From Siphonodentalium dalli (lineage: Eukaryota > Mollusca > Scaphopoda > Gadilida > Siphonodentaliidae), in NCBI GenBank assembly GCA_032622095.1, contig CP136063.1, positions 267,897,426-267,961,425 on the forward strand: a DNA stretch of 64,000 nucleotides, read 5' to 3'. Positions within the stretch are counted from its first letter, which is position 1; every line of letters starts with the position of its first letter. The notes beneath the pieces were generated by a model. That model made no database searches. It saw only the letters and a program-made list of their open reading frames with translations, and was not told where the DNA came from. Position numbers and translations under genes: made by a program. This document shows positions 23,480-35,317 of this stretch, one piece after another.

Positions 23480-23690
23480 TGGTAGATATATCTAATTCGT
23501 GCTAAAATGATAGTTTGAGTACTATGTATTATCGGGAATGTAGTATGTGGGAACGCATGTAGGGTCCCAGAAATGATGTCCATATTGTCCGGGTACAAGC
23601 TACACGCTGTTATTGAAATAGCACCCCAACCGACCAGTTGCAAACATATGGCATACATATACATACATTATACAAATAGAGTAATATGAA
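23480..23690 (+). repeat. Diverged dispersed repeat (partner of 25467-25650)
   Basis: Shared blocks with 25467-25650 are CTTGCTT/CTTGCTA…TCAATG, GCTGAAATGATA/GCTAAAATGATA, GTAGTAT.TGGG, and CCAGAAAT(G/A)ATGTCCATATTG followed by GGTACA. The two copies are collinear but diverged. Confidence 0.5.
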
Positions 23691-23767
23691 TTAAACGGTG
23701 ATCCAACTCAGGCAACGGTTAACTTCTATTCGTGTTGATATGTTTGCGAGTGGCCTGGTCCATTTAA

Positions 23768-24136
23768 TCCTTTACCCAACAAACCGGCCAAAACCGTCCA
23801 AATAAAGCTTCAACAGTCTAAAATATCTTCGGTCTGTCTCAATAGAACCATACAAATATGGATATCATTGGAACCGGCTCATTGACCACATTGTGATGGT
23901 TACAGTTATGCCCTGTGCCAATGCATTCTCTTATATATGCGAGTCGACCATAGGTCGCCTCGCATATATAAGAGAATGCATTGGCCTAAAAAAAATATTT
24001 TTCTACATTCTTTGACAATTTTATAATTTTTAATATGTTAAGCCAATGCATTCTCTTATATATGCGAGGCGACCTATGGTCGACTCGCATATATAAGAGA
24101 ATGCATTGGCACAGGGCCGTTCTGTTGGGTAAAGGG
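23768..24136. mobile_element. TTAA-flanked double-hairpin element, short version
   Basis: TTAA at 23764-23767 and 24137-24140. Termini are TCCTTTACCCAACA and TGTTGGGTAAAGGG. Hairpins at 23917-23985 and 24042-24110 have arms of about 33 bp and are inverted copies of each other, so the element can fold as two stem-loops or as one long one. About 80 bp shorter than its relative at 39137, mainly in the AT-rich spacer between hairpins. No coding content. Confidence 0.9.
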
Positions 24137-24637
24137 TTAAGTATCAACAGTAACCATATATATTTACATGGCCCGTCTGTGTTACACAAAATCCTAATTG
24201 GCGATTGGTCAACTGTCATGTATTTGGTTCGCCCATACCTTACCCCAATAACACACACACCGTAACTCGAACACAACGTCACAACTTGTTGACCTAATAA
24301 CAAAAAAGCGGTCAGCAGAATAATTGGGCGTGCTTTTCAAAGTTCAGCCGAATTGCATCTGAAGCCAGTTATTTATATCGAGCACGTTATCTTTGCTAAG
24401 TGCTGGGAAATCTTATACCGAGCTGACGTGATGTGCGTCACTGGCTACTCTCAAGTTATCGGCAGATTTTGTGACAATAAATAAGTATAAACTCAACTTT
24501 TTTATGGGAATACATCATCGAAAAGCTTCGTGGTTCACACAAAGTACCCTAACGACCACAATAACACACACACCCAATACATTAATTAACGACCACAGCG
24601 CCGTATCCCACGATAACACACACAAACCCAATACATT

Positions 24638-25441
24638 GGCCGCGGACACACGTATCACATTGGCGATGGCATAGTAGGTGCGACACTTTATTATGGAGGA
24701 GTTTGGTGATAATTGGTCGTCTTAATTAATATGCCATAGCCAGCCATGTTGCCCGCTGAGTTTCCGCACACTGAGTCGACTGGACCAATTAACCCATTGC
24801 GTTTCACCAAGGTTGATATCTACTCATTACGTTTTGCTAAATTGTATTCGCCACGATATATATAATTGCACGATCGATCGTCCAGAATTATGTTTGACCG
24901 TGGACTGGTGGCAATTCCTCATTGACTCACATATCATGCACATGGTACGTTTTTATATGATCTAAATGCATGCTTGTTTATCTACTTATATTAATTTCAT
25001 GAGTATTAAGACAGTTCCCTAATTGCGTATTAAAACAGTTCCCCAATTGCGTTTTTTTATTTTGCGACGTTTAGTTCTACGCATAAGGTTTGACTCACTT
25101 ACATTTGCTGATAAATTACACGGGCGATTTGTTCTTAGTAAGAACAATCATGGCTGTTGACAGAAATGGGTTATTCATTAAGTTATCAAGTGGACTTGTG
25201 TGTTAGCATGCAAAATATAACACTGAGTAAAGATCAACAGCGACAAAACATTCAGGTAGATACATCCTGGAGAGATCGACCGTCGCTAGTAAAGTTTGGT
25301 AGACTCATTGTGCGAATTTGCAGAGGGCGACATGGCTTGCTATGGCATATCAATTATGACGACCAATTGTCACCAAACTCCACCATAATAAATTGTTACA
25401 CCTACTATGCCATCGCTACTGTGATACGTGTGTCCGCAGCC
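24638..25441. mobile_element. ~804-bp element with ~95-bp terminal inverted repeats, copy A
   Basis: Left end GGCCGCGGACACACG…GCGATGGCATAG is mirrored at the right end by CTATGCCATCGCTACTG…CGTGTGTCCGCAGCC. Inner parts of the repeats pair GGAGTTTGGTGA with TCACCAAACTCC. The copy at 58229-59005 is collinear at roughly 90%. Target duplication could not be decided by eye (ATT on both sides here, not conserved at copy B). Superfamily is unknown; the 110-codon frame inside is not a transposase. Confidence 0.8.
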
Positions 25442-25466
25442 ATTAATTTCTTAAATCACGTGTATG

Positions 25467-25650
25467 ATGCTTGCTTGTCAATGATATAGAGATCGAATTT
25501 ATGCTGAAATGATATTTTGATTAGTATGTAGTACATATGTTCGGAAAAGTAGTATATGGGTACAGTGGCTCCAGAAATAATGTCCATATTGCCCAGGTAC
25601 ATGCAGGTCCATCTCGTCAGCACAGCACGTAGCACGTTTGAAATGCCGGC
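25467..25650 (+). repeat. Diverged dispersed repeat (partner of 23480-23690)
   Basis: It aligns with 23480-23690 across about 180 bp, including CCAGAAATAATGTCCATATTG-like text. It lies just outside the right end of the ~804-bp element. Confidence 0.5.
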
Positions 25651-25920
25651 GACAACAGGTTGTGCGTGACGAGATAACTTCAAATGGCGCAGTTGATCGT
25701 ACAATCTAAATTGGAACTGCATACTATAGTTTGAAGAACAAGGGGCAAGCCGAATGTATGTATATGGCTGCAACACCTATGCATGACTCTATCATCATAT
25801 TTAATATTATCGTGGTGATTTTCTCATATTTCTCAGTATTTGTTTCATACGGCCTGTCTCAGATTAAATGACATCTTTAACCCCAACTGACTATATGTGT
25901 GAATTACCAAATCTGTGTCG

Positions 25921-25926
25921 ACTGTC
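25921..25926 (+). other. Left 6-bp target-site duplication (ACTGTC)
   Basis: ACTGTC directly abuts the outer end of the left palindrome arm. The same six bases in the same orientation abut the other end at 35945-35950. Confidence 0.8.
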
Positions 25927-25941
25927 AGAAGAATAGGGGTC

Positions 25942-26260
25942 TCGTTGGATTCACATCTAAAAATAGAATCTTTGGGGTCTAAAATTGGTTGTGGGTGTCT
26001 CGTTACCTTCACATCTAAAAATAGAATCTTTGGGTCTAAAAATTGTTTGAGGGTAAAATTGTTTGAGGGTAAAATTGGTTGTACTAAAATATTCCCAAAA
26101 TAACAAAACCCAAAAAAAAAAAATTCAAAACTTCAAAAATTTATTTTTTCCAAAAATTATTTTTTCCAAAAAATTTCCAAACTTCCAAATTATCAAAACC
26201 CCAAAATTTCCAAACTTCCAAATTATCAAAACCCTCAAAATTATTTCTCCAAAAAAAGTT
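25942..26260 (+). repeat. Terminal motif repeats and A-rich tandem stretch, left arm
   Basis: Two copies of CATCTAAAAATAGAATCTTT GGG are followed by TCTAAAATTGG, GTTTGAGGGTAAAATT duplicates and ACTAAAATATTCCCAAAA. Then comes a purine-strand tract of TTCCAAACTTCCAAATTATC-type repeats. The mirror block is at 35611-35929. The same motif recurs in direct orientation near the inner end of this arm at 30473-30530. Confidence 0.8.
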
Positions 26261-26560
26261 TAAATAAAAAATTAATAACGAGTTTTCGGTTTCTGATAAT
26301 CTCGATATTAAAATGTCGAATGTTAAATTATTTGCGTGTAATATCTTTCGTTATTTTTTTTTTGTTCAAATATTTTTCATGAAATTATTAATCGATGTTT
26401 AGAAAATAGCTTTATTGGACATTGTGACCATCGATATGAATGCATACATTCCAGTGTTTTATCGGACGCAGTTCATATAATTGTCATACCTGAAAATAGA
26501 CACTATTACTTTTACATAAATAATAAAGAGCGTTTATTCTTTACACTCTCTCTATCCCAT

Positions 26561-26836
26561 ATGACAGGTGTGTATTATCGTGAATTATTGGAAGTATTGA
26601 GACTAACGGTCGAAAATTGTAATGTGAAATTAGAACCCTCCAGAATGAATTGTTCGCTGTACACGCAATCACACGCGACATTGGTCGTGTGTCACACCTT
26701 TGCTTTACCAAATGAATTATATTATTTCCCCGTTCACAGTTATATGGTATTCAGAAAACATATCGATTTAATGTCTGAACAAAACGGGTTAGTATCAATT
26801 AAGGTTGATAAACTGTGTCATTCACACGATAATTAG
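26561..26836 (+). CDS. Hypothetical 91-aa protein, left-arm copy
   Basis: This ATG-initiated frame of 91 codons contains ELLEVLRLTVENCNVKLEP and FALPNELYYFPVHSYMVF. I recognise no family, signal peptide or transmembrane segment. It lies in the unique outer part of the giant palindrome, just after an AATAAA-containing stretch, and has an exact counterpart in the other arm at 35042-35317. Identity between arms is expected from recent duplication or gene conversion, so it is not evidence of selection. A second, overlap-free frame (26850-27212) starts 13 bases downstream but its second half is merely the 374-bp repeat unit, so it is not called. This could be a small accessory gene of the element or chance. 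Confidence 0.25.
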   Translation: MTGVYYRELLEVLRLTVENCNVKLEPSRMNCSLYTQSHATLVVCHTFALPNELYYFPVHSYMVFRKHIDLMSEQNGLVSIKVDKLCHSHDN

Positions 26837-27009
26837 TTAGCCAAAAAACATGCATACGTCCAGGACACTCAATTATAGAAATTGCTTTGATGACATTGTT
26901 ATAACAACATTACGTAATAACCCCTTATCACTCCAGTCACACTTACGATCATATACCGAAACTACAGGTAGCACCGATGATGTAACATTATATCACTGCT
27001 ATTGTACCA

Positions 27010-27570
27010 ATGATAGGTTCAGACATGTCAACAGCTACAGGCATTATCATAGGGTTATACTGTCTTGCATGTACACACGCTATGACATCATTAAAGGCGG
27101 ACAATCCACTCACGGTGTGACAACAGATACAGACATAGGCATAGTGTTATACTATCTTACATGTACACACGCTATGACATCATTCGAAGGGGCAATAGAC
27201 TCAAGGAGTTAATGTGACACGAAACAAGGGACGTGATGTAATATTGGTGTTTGAATCTTAAAGGAACACAAGACACTCTAAAGGGATATGCATTATGAAT
27301 GAATGTTAACAATACAAGCACACGAATGAAGAGCGTTGAACATATACAAAATTACTACACGAATGAACCTTGAAATTTATATTTCACATCTTACCAACAG
27401 CTACAGACATAATCATAGTGTTATACTGTCTTGCATGTACACACGCTATGACATCATTAAAGGTGGACAATCCACTCAAGGTGTGGCAACAGATACGGAC
27501 ATATGCATAGTGTTATACAGTCTTCTATGTACCCACGCTATGACACCATTAACGTACATTGGATGTTAGG
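27010..27570 (+). repeat. Partial 374-bp-family units, outer left arm
   Basis: It carries the same blocks as the main array (ACACGCTATGACATCATT, CAATCCACTCA, GAATGAAGAGCGTTGAAC) but is separated from it by the TGAGCAAA array. It is mirrored at 34310-34855. Confidence 0.8.
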
Positions 27571-27598
27571 TATATGACTCTTGAGTATGCACCAATCA

Positions 27599-28302
27599 AT
27601 GAGAAAATGAGCAAAAAACTGAGCAAATGAGCAAAAAATGAGCAAATGAGCAAGAAAATGAGCAAATGAGCAAGAAAATGAGCAAATGAGCAATAAAAAT
27701 GAGCAAATGAGCATAAAAATAAGCAAATGAGCAAGAAAATGAGCAAATGAGCAATAAAAATGAGCAAATGAGCATAAAAATGAGCAAATGAGCAAGAAAA
27801 TGAGCAAATGAGCAATAAAAATGAGCAAATGAGCAAAAAAATGAGCAAATGAGCAAGAAAATGAGCAAATGAGCAATAAAAATGAGCAAATGAGCAAATA
27901 AATGAGCAAATGAGCAATAAAAATGAGCAAATGAGCAAAAAAATGAGCAAATGAGCAAGAAAATGAGCAAATGAGCAATAAAAATGAGCAAATGAGCAAA
28001 TAAATGAGCAAATGAGCAAAAAAATGAGCAAATGAGCAATAAAAATGAGCAAATGAGCAAAAAAATGAGCAAATGAGCAAGAAAATGAGCAAATGAGCAA
28101 TAAAAATGAGCAAATGAGCAAATAAATGAGCAAATGAGCAATAAAAATGAGCAAATGAGCAAAAAAATGAGCAAATGAGCAAGAAAATGAGCAAATGAGC
28201 AATAAAAATGAGCAAATGAGCAAATAAATGAGCAAATGAGCAAAAAAATGAGCAATAAAATGAGCAAATGAGCAATAAAAATGAGCAAATGAGCAAAAAA
28301 AT
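27599..28302 (+). repeat. TGAGCAAA-type simple array, left arm
   Basis: About 700 bp of ATGAGCAA separated by variable A-rich spacers (ATAAAA, GAAA, AAAA, ATAA) form ~20-bp dimers. All minus-strand frames are open and encode Leu/Ile/Phe/Cys/Ser low-complexity peptide; this is a repeat artefact. The mirror array at 33591-34282 is slightly shorter and not unit-for-unit identical. Confidence 0.95.
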
Positions 28303-28949
28303 GGGCATACCTGTATGCAGGCCTACCAGTGGATGAATAGTCTGTCGGAGAAGTACTGTGTAGACAGGTCTTGCCGGTAAGAGAGTCAGACGAGAAGTGA
28401 AGGCTCGGCTATTAAAACATAGTAATGCGATAGCGAACATCAAACGAGTCTGCGCACGCATATCTGTCAAAAGGATACAATAGCAGTCATTGGTCAATTT
28501 ATCCCCGGTGTCATCTCAGTACCCAATCGGGACGAAGCCGAAGGTCAACTCATTTTTTTTTGCTCATTATAGTACGTCACTTGGACATTTTATCAGTTTA
28601 TCACGTGATCACTAAATGTGGCAATCGGGTATCCACCGATGCCTGCAATTTATTATTTATAATAATTGGACTCATTGATCTCACGTAAATAATACTCTTA
28701 GTTGTTCCAATAAAATAGTTATCAAATTCGATCACCAATAGATTTGACTGTGGAATATAATGACCTTTAACTTATTTATCGATCTATGTTAAGACATGGT
28801 CTTAACAAAAAACTTGACCATAACAAAAATTACCTTACATTTATGCATGAATCTAATTAGACCATACGTAAATATTGTCAGCTTATCGTCTGATGAGCAA
28901 ATCCGATGTTTATCAAAAATAGTACAACTTCCAGTTGGTAATTACTCTT
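28303..28949. other. Unique segment of left arm, no gene recognised
   Basis: The segment is mirrored almost perfectly at 32945-33590. It contains no supported coding frame or RNA. Confidence 0.6.
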
Positions 28950-30420
28950 ACGAATGAAGAGCGTTAAACATATACGAAATTACAACACGAATGAACTGAA
29001 ATTTATATTTCACATCTTACCAACAACAGATACAGACATAGTCATAGTGTTATACTATCTTACATGTACACACGCTATGACATCAATCGAAGGGGCAATA
29101 CACTCAAGGAGTTAATGTGACACGAAACAAGGGACGTGATGTAATATTGGTGTTTGAATCTTAAAGGAACACAAGACACTCTAAAGGGACATTCATTATG
29201 AATGAATGTTAACAATACAAGCACACGAATGAAGAGCGTTGAACATATACAAAATTACTACACGAATGAATTGAACCTTGAAATTTATATTTCACATCTT
29301 ACCAACAACAGCTACAGGCATTATCATATGGTTATACTGTCTTGCATGTACACACGCTATGACATCATTAAAGGCGGACAATCCACTCAAGGTGTGACAA
29401 CAGATACAGACATAGTCATAGTGTTATACTATCTTACATGTACACACGCTATGACATCATTCGAAGGGGCAATACACTCAAGGAGTTAATGTGACACGAA
29501 ACAAGGGACGTGATGTAATATTGGTGTTTGAATCTTAAAGGAACACAAGACACTCTAAAGGGACATTCATTATGAATGAATGTTAACAATACAAGCACAC
29601 GAATGAAGAGCGTTGAACATATACGAAATTACTACACGAATGAACTGAAATTTATATTTCACATCTTACCAACAACAGATACAGACATAGTCATAGTGTT
29701 ATACTATCTTACATGTACACACGCTATGACATCATTCGAAGGGGCAATACACTCAAGGAGTTAATGTGACACGAAACAAGGGACGTGATGTAATATTGGT
29801 GTTTGAATCTTAAAGGAACACAAGACACTCTAAAGGGACATTCATTATGAATGAATGTTAACAATACAAGCACACGAATGAAGAGCGTTGAACATATACA
29901 AAATTACAAGACACTCTAAAGGGACATTCATTATGAATGAATGTTAACAATACAAGCACACGAATGAAGAGCGTTGAACATATACAAAATTACTACACGA
30001 ATGAATTGAACCTTAAAATTTATATTTCACATCTTACCAACAACCGCTACAGACATAATCATAGTGTTATACTGTCTTGCATGTACACACGCTATGAAAT
30101 CATTAAAGGCGGACAATCCACTCAAGGAGTTAAAGTGACACGAAACAAGGGACGTGATGTAATATTGGTGGTTGAATCTTAAAGGAACACAAGACACTCT
30201 AAAGGGGCACTCATTATGAATGAATGTTAACAATACAAGCACACGAATGAAGAGCGTTGAACATATACAAAATTACTACACGAATGAACCTTGAAATTTA
30301 TATTTCACATCTTACCAACAGCTACAGACATAATCATAGGGTTATACTGTCTTGCATGTACCATGCTATGACATCATTAAAGGGGGATAATACACGCACG
30401 GTGTGGAATGTTAAAGTGAC
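28950..30420 (+). repeat. 374-bp tandem array, left arm
   Basis: One full unit (about 29166-29539) is flanked by truncated ones with internal deletions (about 100 bp missing in 29540-29830) and partial units to 30420. Each full unit contains two diverged ~100-bp sub-repeats (TTATACTGTCTTGCATGTAC and TTATACTATCTTACATGTAC), showing an older internal duplication. The short frames starting MNVNNTSTRM repeat with the units and are not called. Confidence 0.9.
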
Positions 30421-30585
30421 ACGAGATAGCGGGGGTAGCATCACCAAATTACCCTCTGGGGACCTCATTCTGCCATCTAAAAATATAATCTTTGGGTCTA
30501 AAATTGGTTGTACTAAAATATTCCCAAAAACCCAAAACTTCAAAAATTTCAAAAACTTCAAAAATTTCAAAAACTTCAAAAATAA
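30421..30585 (+). repeat. Inner copy of terminal motif, left arm
   Basis: GGGGGTAGCATCACC… and CATCTAAAAATATAATCTTT followed by GGGTCTAAAATTGG and ACTAAAATATTCCCAAAA match the outer terminal block. A CTTCAAAAATTTCAAAAA tandem follows. The mirror block at 30867-31090 has a longer TTTGAAGTTTTTG tract (~130 versus ~57 bp). Confidence 0.8.
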
Positions 30586-30589
30586 GACC

Positions 30590-30633
<44 letters not shown>

Positions 30634-30866
30634 ATTGCGGTATTTGCCGCCGGCGGCGGCGGCATTGCGGTATTTGCCTCCGGCGGCGGCGGCATTGCAG
30701 TATTTTACTGCGGGGTCCGCCGGCGGCGGACCCCGGCGGCGGTGGCTGCACCGCCGCCGCAGTAAAATACCGCAATGCCGCCGCCGCCGGAGGCAAATAC
30801 CGCAATGCCGCCGCCGCCGGCGGCAAATACCGCAATGCCGCCGCCGCCGCCGCCGCCGCCGGGGTC
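30586..30866. repeat. GC-rich CGG/CCG core at the palindrome axis
   Basis: A (GGC)n tract leads into 30-bp units of GGCGGCGGCATTGCGGTATT type, then the axis at about 30735, then the mirror-image units and (CCG)n. The 43-nt loop (30714-30756) contains its own 10-bp stem, GGGGTCCGCC / GGCGGACCCC. It is extremely G+C-rich inside an AT-rich element. Open frames here give Ala/Arg runs and are artefacts. Confidence 0.9.
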
Positions 30867-31089
30867 TTATTTTTGAAGTTTTTGAAATATTGGAAGTTTT
30901 TTGAAATTTTTGAAGTTTTTGAAATTTTTGAAGTTTTTCAAATTTTTGAAGTTTTTTGAAATTTTTGAAGTTTTTGAAATTTTTGAAGTTTTGGGTTTTT
31001 GGGAATATTTTAGTACAACCAATTTTAGACCCAAAGATTATATTTTTAGATGGCAGAATGAGGTCCCCAGAGGGTAATTTGGTGATGCT

Positions 31090-32944
31090 ACCCCCGCTAT
31101 CTCGTGTCACTTTAACATTCCACACCGTGCGTGTATTATCCCCCTTTAATGATGTCATAGCATGGTACATGCAAGACAGTATAACCCTATGATTATGTCT
31201 GTAGCTGTTGGTAAGATGTGAAATATAAATTTCAAGGTTCATTCGTGTAGTAATTTTGTATATGTTCAACGCTCTTCATTCGTGTGCTTGTATTGTTAAC
31301 ATTCATTCATAATGAGTGCCCCTTTAGAGTGTCTTGTGTTCCTTTAAGATTCAACCACCAATATCACGTCCCTTGTTTCGTGTCACTTTAACTCCTTGAG
31401 TGGATTGTCCGCCTTTAATGATTTCATAGCGTGTGTACATGCAAGACAGTATAACACTATGATTATGTCTGTAGCGGTTGTTGGTAAGATGTGAAATATA
31501 AATTTTAAGGTTCAATTCATTCGTGTAGTAATTTTGTATATGTTCAACGCTCTTCATTCGTGTGCTTGTATTGTTAACATTCATTCATAATGAATGTCCC
31601 TTTAGAGTGTCTTGTAATTTTGTATATGTTCAACGCTCTTCATTCGTGTGCTTGTATTGTTAACATTCATTCATAATGAATGTCCCTTTAGAGTGTCTTG
31701 TGTTCCTTTAAGATTCAAACACCAATATTACATCACGTCCCTTGTTTCGTGTCACATTAACTCCTTGAGTGTATTGCCCCTTCGAATGATGTCATAGCGT
31801 GTGTACATGTAAGATAGTATAACACTATGACTATGTCTGTATCTGTTGTTGGTAAGATGTGAAATATAAATTTCAGTTCATTCGTGTAGTAATTTCGTAT
31901 ATGTTCAACGCTCTTCATTCGTGTGCTTGTATTGTTAACATTCATTCATAATGAATGTCCCTTTAGAGTGTCTTGTGTTCCTTTAAGATTCAAACACCAA
32001 TATTACATCACGTCCCTTGTTTCGTGTCACATTAACTCCTTGAGTGTATTGCCCCTTCGAATGATGTCATAGCGTGTGTACATGTAAGATAGTATAACAC
32101 TATGACTATGTCTGTATCTGTTGTCACACCTTGAGTGGATTGTCCGCCTTTAATGATGTCATAGCGTGTGTACATGCAAGACAGTATAACCCTATGATAA
32201 TGCCTGTAGCTGTTGTTGGTAAGATGTGAAATATAAATTTCAAGGTTCAATTCATTCGTGTAGTAATTTTGTATATGTTCAACGCTCTTCATTCGTGTGC
32301 TTGTATTGTTAACATTCATTCATAATGAATGTCCCTTTAGAGTGTCTTGTGTTCCTTTAAGATTCAAACACCAATATTACATCACGTCCCTTGTTTCGTG
32401 TCACATTAACTCCTTGAGTGTATTGCCCCTTCGAATGATGTCATAGCGTGTGTACATGTAAGATAGTATAACACTATGACTATGTCTGTATCTGTTGTCA
32501 CACCTTGAGTGGATTGTCCGCCTTTAATGATGTCATAGCGTGTGTACATGCAAGACAGTATAACCCTATGATAATGCCTGTAGCTGTTGTTGGTAAGATG
32601 TGAAATATAAATTTCAAGGTTCAATTCATTCGTGTAGTAATTTTGTATATGTTCAACGCTCTTCATTCGTGTGCTTGTATTGTTAACATTCATTCATAAT
32701 GAATGTCCCTTTAGAGTGTCTTGTGTTCCTTTAAGATTCAAACACCAATATTACATCACGTCCCTTGTTTCGTGTCACATTAACTCCTTGAGTGTATTGC
32801 CCCTTCGATTGATGTCATAGCGTGTGTACATGTAAGATAGTATAACACTATGACTATGTCTGTATCTGTTGTTGGTAAGATGTGAAATATAAATTTCAGT
32901 TCATTCGTGTAGTAATTTCGTATATGTTTAACGCTCTTCATTCG
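31090..32944 (-). repeat. 374-bp tandem array, right arm
   Basis: Mirror of 28950-30420 but with two full units (their minus-strand frames end at 32319 and 32693, exactly 374 bp apart) instead of one. This accounts for most of the ~400-bp excess of the right arm. Confidence 0.9.
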
Positions 32945-33590
32945 TAAGAGTAATTACCAACTGGAAGTTGTACTATTTTTGATAAACATCGGATTTGCTC
33001 ATCAGACGATAAGCTGACAATATTTACGTATGGTCTAATTAGATTCATGCATAAATGTAAGGTAATTTTTGTTATGGTCAAGTTTTTTGTTAAGACCATG
33101 TCTTAACATAGATCGATAAATAAGTTAAAGGTCATTATATTCCACAGTCAAATCTATTGGTGATCGAATTTGATAACTATTTTATTGGAACAACTAAGAG
33201 TATTATTTACGTGAGATCAATGAGTCCAATTATTATAAATAATAAATTGCAGGCATCGGTGGATACCCGATTGCCACATTTAGTGATCACGTGATAAACT
33301 GATAAAATGTCCAAGTGACGTACTATAATGAGCAAAAAAAAAATGAGTTGACCTTCGGCTTCGTCCCGATTGGGTACTGAGATGACACCGGGGATAAATT
33401 GACCAATGACTGCTATTGTATCCTTTTGACAGATATGCGTGCGCAGACTCGTTTGATGTTCGCTATCGCATTACTATGTTTTAATAGCCGAGCCTTCACT
33501 TCTCGTCTGACTCTCTTACCGGCAAGACCTGTCTACACAGTACTTCTCCGACAGACTATTCATCCACTGGTAGGCCTGCATACAGGTATG

Positions 33591-34282
33591 CCCATTTTTT
33601 TGCTCATTTGCTCATTTTTATTGCTCATTTTTTTGCTCATTTGCTCATTTATTTGCTCATTTGCTCATTTTTATTGCTCATTTGCTCATTTTCTTGCTCA
33701 TTTTTTTTTTTTTTTGCTCATTTGCTCATTTTTATTGCTCATTTGCTCATTTATTTGCTCATTTGCTCATTTTTATTGCTCATTTGCTCATTTTCTTGCT
33801 CATTTGCTCATTTTTTTTGCTCATTTGCTCATTTTTATTGCTCATTTGCTCATTTTTTTGCTCATTTGCTCATTTATTTGCTCATTTGCTCATTTTTATT
33901 GCTCATTTGCTCATTTTCTTGCTCATTTGCTCATTTTTTTGCTCATTTGCTCATTTTTATTGCTCATTTGCTCATTTATTTGCTCATTTGCTCATTTTTA
34001 TTGCTCATTTGCTCATTTTCTTGCTCATTTGCTCATTTTTTTTGCTCATTTGCTCATTTTTATTGCTCATTTGCTCATTTTCTTGCTCATTTGCTCATTT
34101 TTATGCTCATTTGCTCATTTTTATTGCTCATTTGCTCATTTTCTTGCTCATTTGCTCATTTTTATGCTCATTTGCTCATTTTTATTGCTCATTTGCTCAT
34201 TTTCTTGCTCATTTGCTCATTTTCTTGCTCATTTGCTAATTTTTTGCTCATTTGCTCAGTTTTTTGCTCATTTGCTCATTGA
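33591..34282 (-). repeat. TGAGCAAA-type simple array, right arm
   Basis: The plus strand reads TTTGCTCATTTGCTCATTTT with variable T-rich spacers, including one long T run near 33706-33716 absent from the left arm. Plus-strand open frames are repeat artefacts. Confidence 0.95.
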
Positions 34283-35041
34283 TTGGTGCATACTCAAGAG
34301 TCATATACCTAACATCCAATGTACGTTAATGGTGTCATAGCGTGGGTACATAGAAGACTGTATAACACTATGCATATGTCCGTATCTGTTGCCACACCTT
34401 GAGTGGATTGTCCACCTTTAATGATGTCATAGCGTGTGTACATGCAAGACAGTATAACACTATGATTATGTCTGTAGCTGTTGGTAAGATGTGAAATATA
34501 AATTTCAAGGTTCATTCGTGTAGTAATTTTGTATATGTTCAACGCTCTTCATTCGTGTGCTTGTATTGTTAACATTCATTCATAATGCATATCCCTTTAG
34601 AGTGTCTTGTGTTCCTTTAAGATTCAAACACCAATATTACATCACGTCCCTTGTTTCGTGTCACATTAACTCCTTGAGTCTATTGCCCCTTCGAATGATG
34701 TCATAGCGTGTGTACATGTAAGATAGTATAACACTATGCCTATGTCTGTATCTGTTGTCACACCGTGAGTGGATTGTCCGCCTTTAATGATGTCATAGCG
34801 TGTGTACATGCAAGACAGTATAACCCTATGATAATGCCTGTAGCTGTTGACATGTCTGAACCTATCATTGGTACAATAGCAGTGATATAATGTTACATCA
34901 TCGGTGCTACCTGTAGTTTCGGTATATGATCGTAAGTGTGACTGGAGTGATAAGGGGTTATTACGTAATGTTGTTATAACAATGTCATCAAAGCAATTTC
35001 TATAATTGAGTGTCCTGGACGTATGCATGTTTTTTGGCTAA

Positions 35042-35317
35042 CTAATTATCGTGTGAATGACACAGTTTATCAACCTTAATTGATACTAACCCGTTTTGTT
35101 CAGACATTAAATCGATATGTTTTCTGAATACCATATAACTGTGAACGGGGAAATAATATAATTCATTTGGTAAAGCAAAGGTGTGACACACGACCAATGT
35201 CGCGTGTGATTGCGTGTACAGCGAACAATTCATTCTGGAGGGTTCTAATTTCACATTACAATTTTCGACCGTTAGTCTCAATACTTCCAATAATTCACGA
35301 TAATACACACCTGTCAT
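35042..35317 (-). CDS. Hypothetical 91-aa protein, right-arm copy
   Basis: Inverted duplicate of the 26561-26836 frame with the same 91-residue translation. The position is symmetric about the palindrome, and the family is unknown. The absence of differences shows that the arms are very young here or are kept alike by gene conversion. Confidence 0.25.
   Translation of the reverse strand: MTGVYYRELLEVLRLTVENCNVKLEPSRMNCSLYTQSHATLVVCHTFALPNELYYFPVHSYMVFRKHIDLMSEQNGLVSIKVDKLCHSHDN

Noticed and set aside
30257-31269. Ala/Arg-rich frames across the palindrome axis
   Set aside because: They are read from CGG/CCG repeats in all frames on both strands.
27538-34340. Frames of 190-319 codons rich in Phe, Leu, Ile, Cys and Ser suggesting membrane proteins
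   Set aside because: They are the TGAGCAAA arrays in the two arms. The composition follows from TTTGCTCATTTG repeats, and the arms differ by frame-changing lengths.
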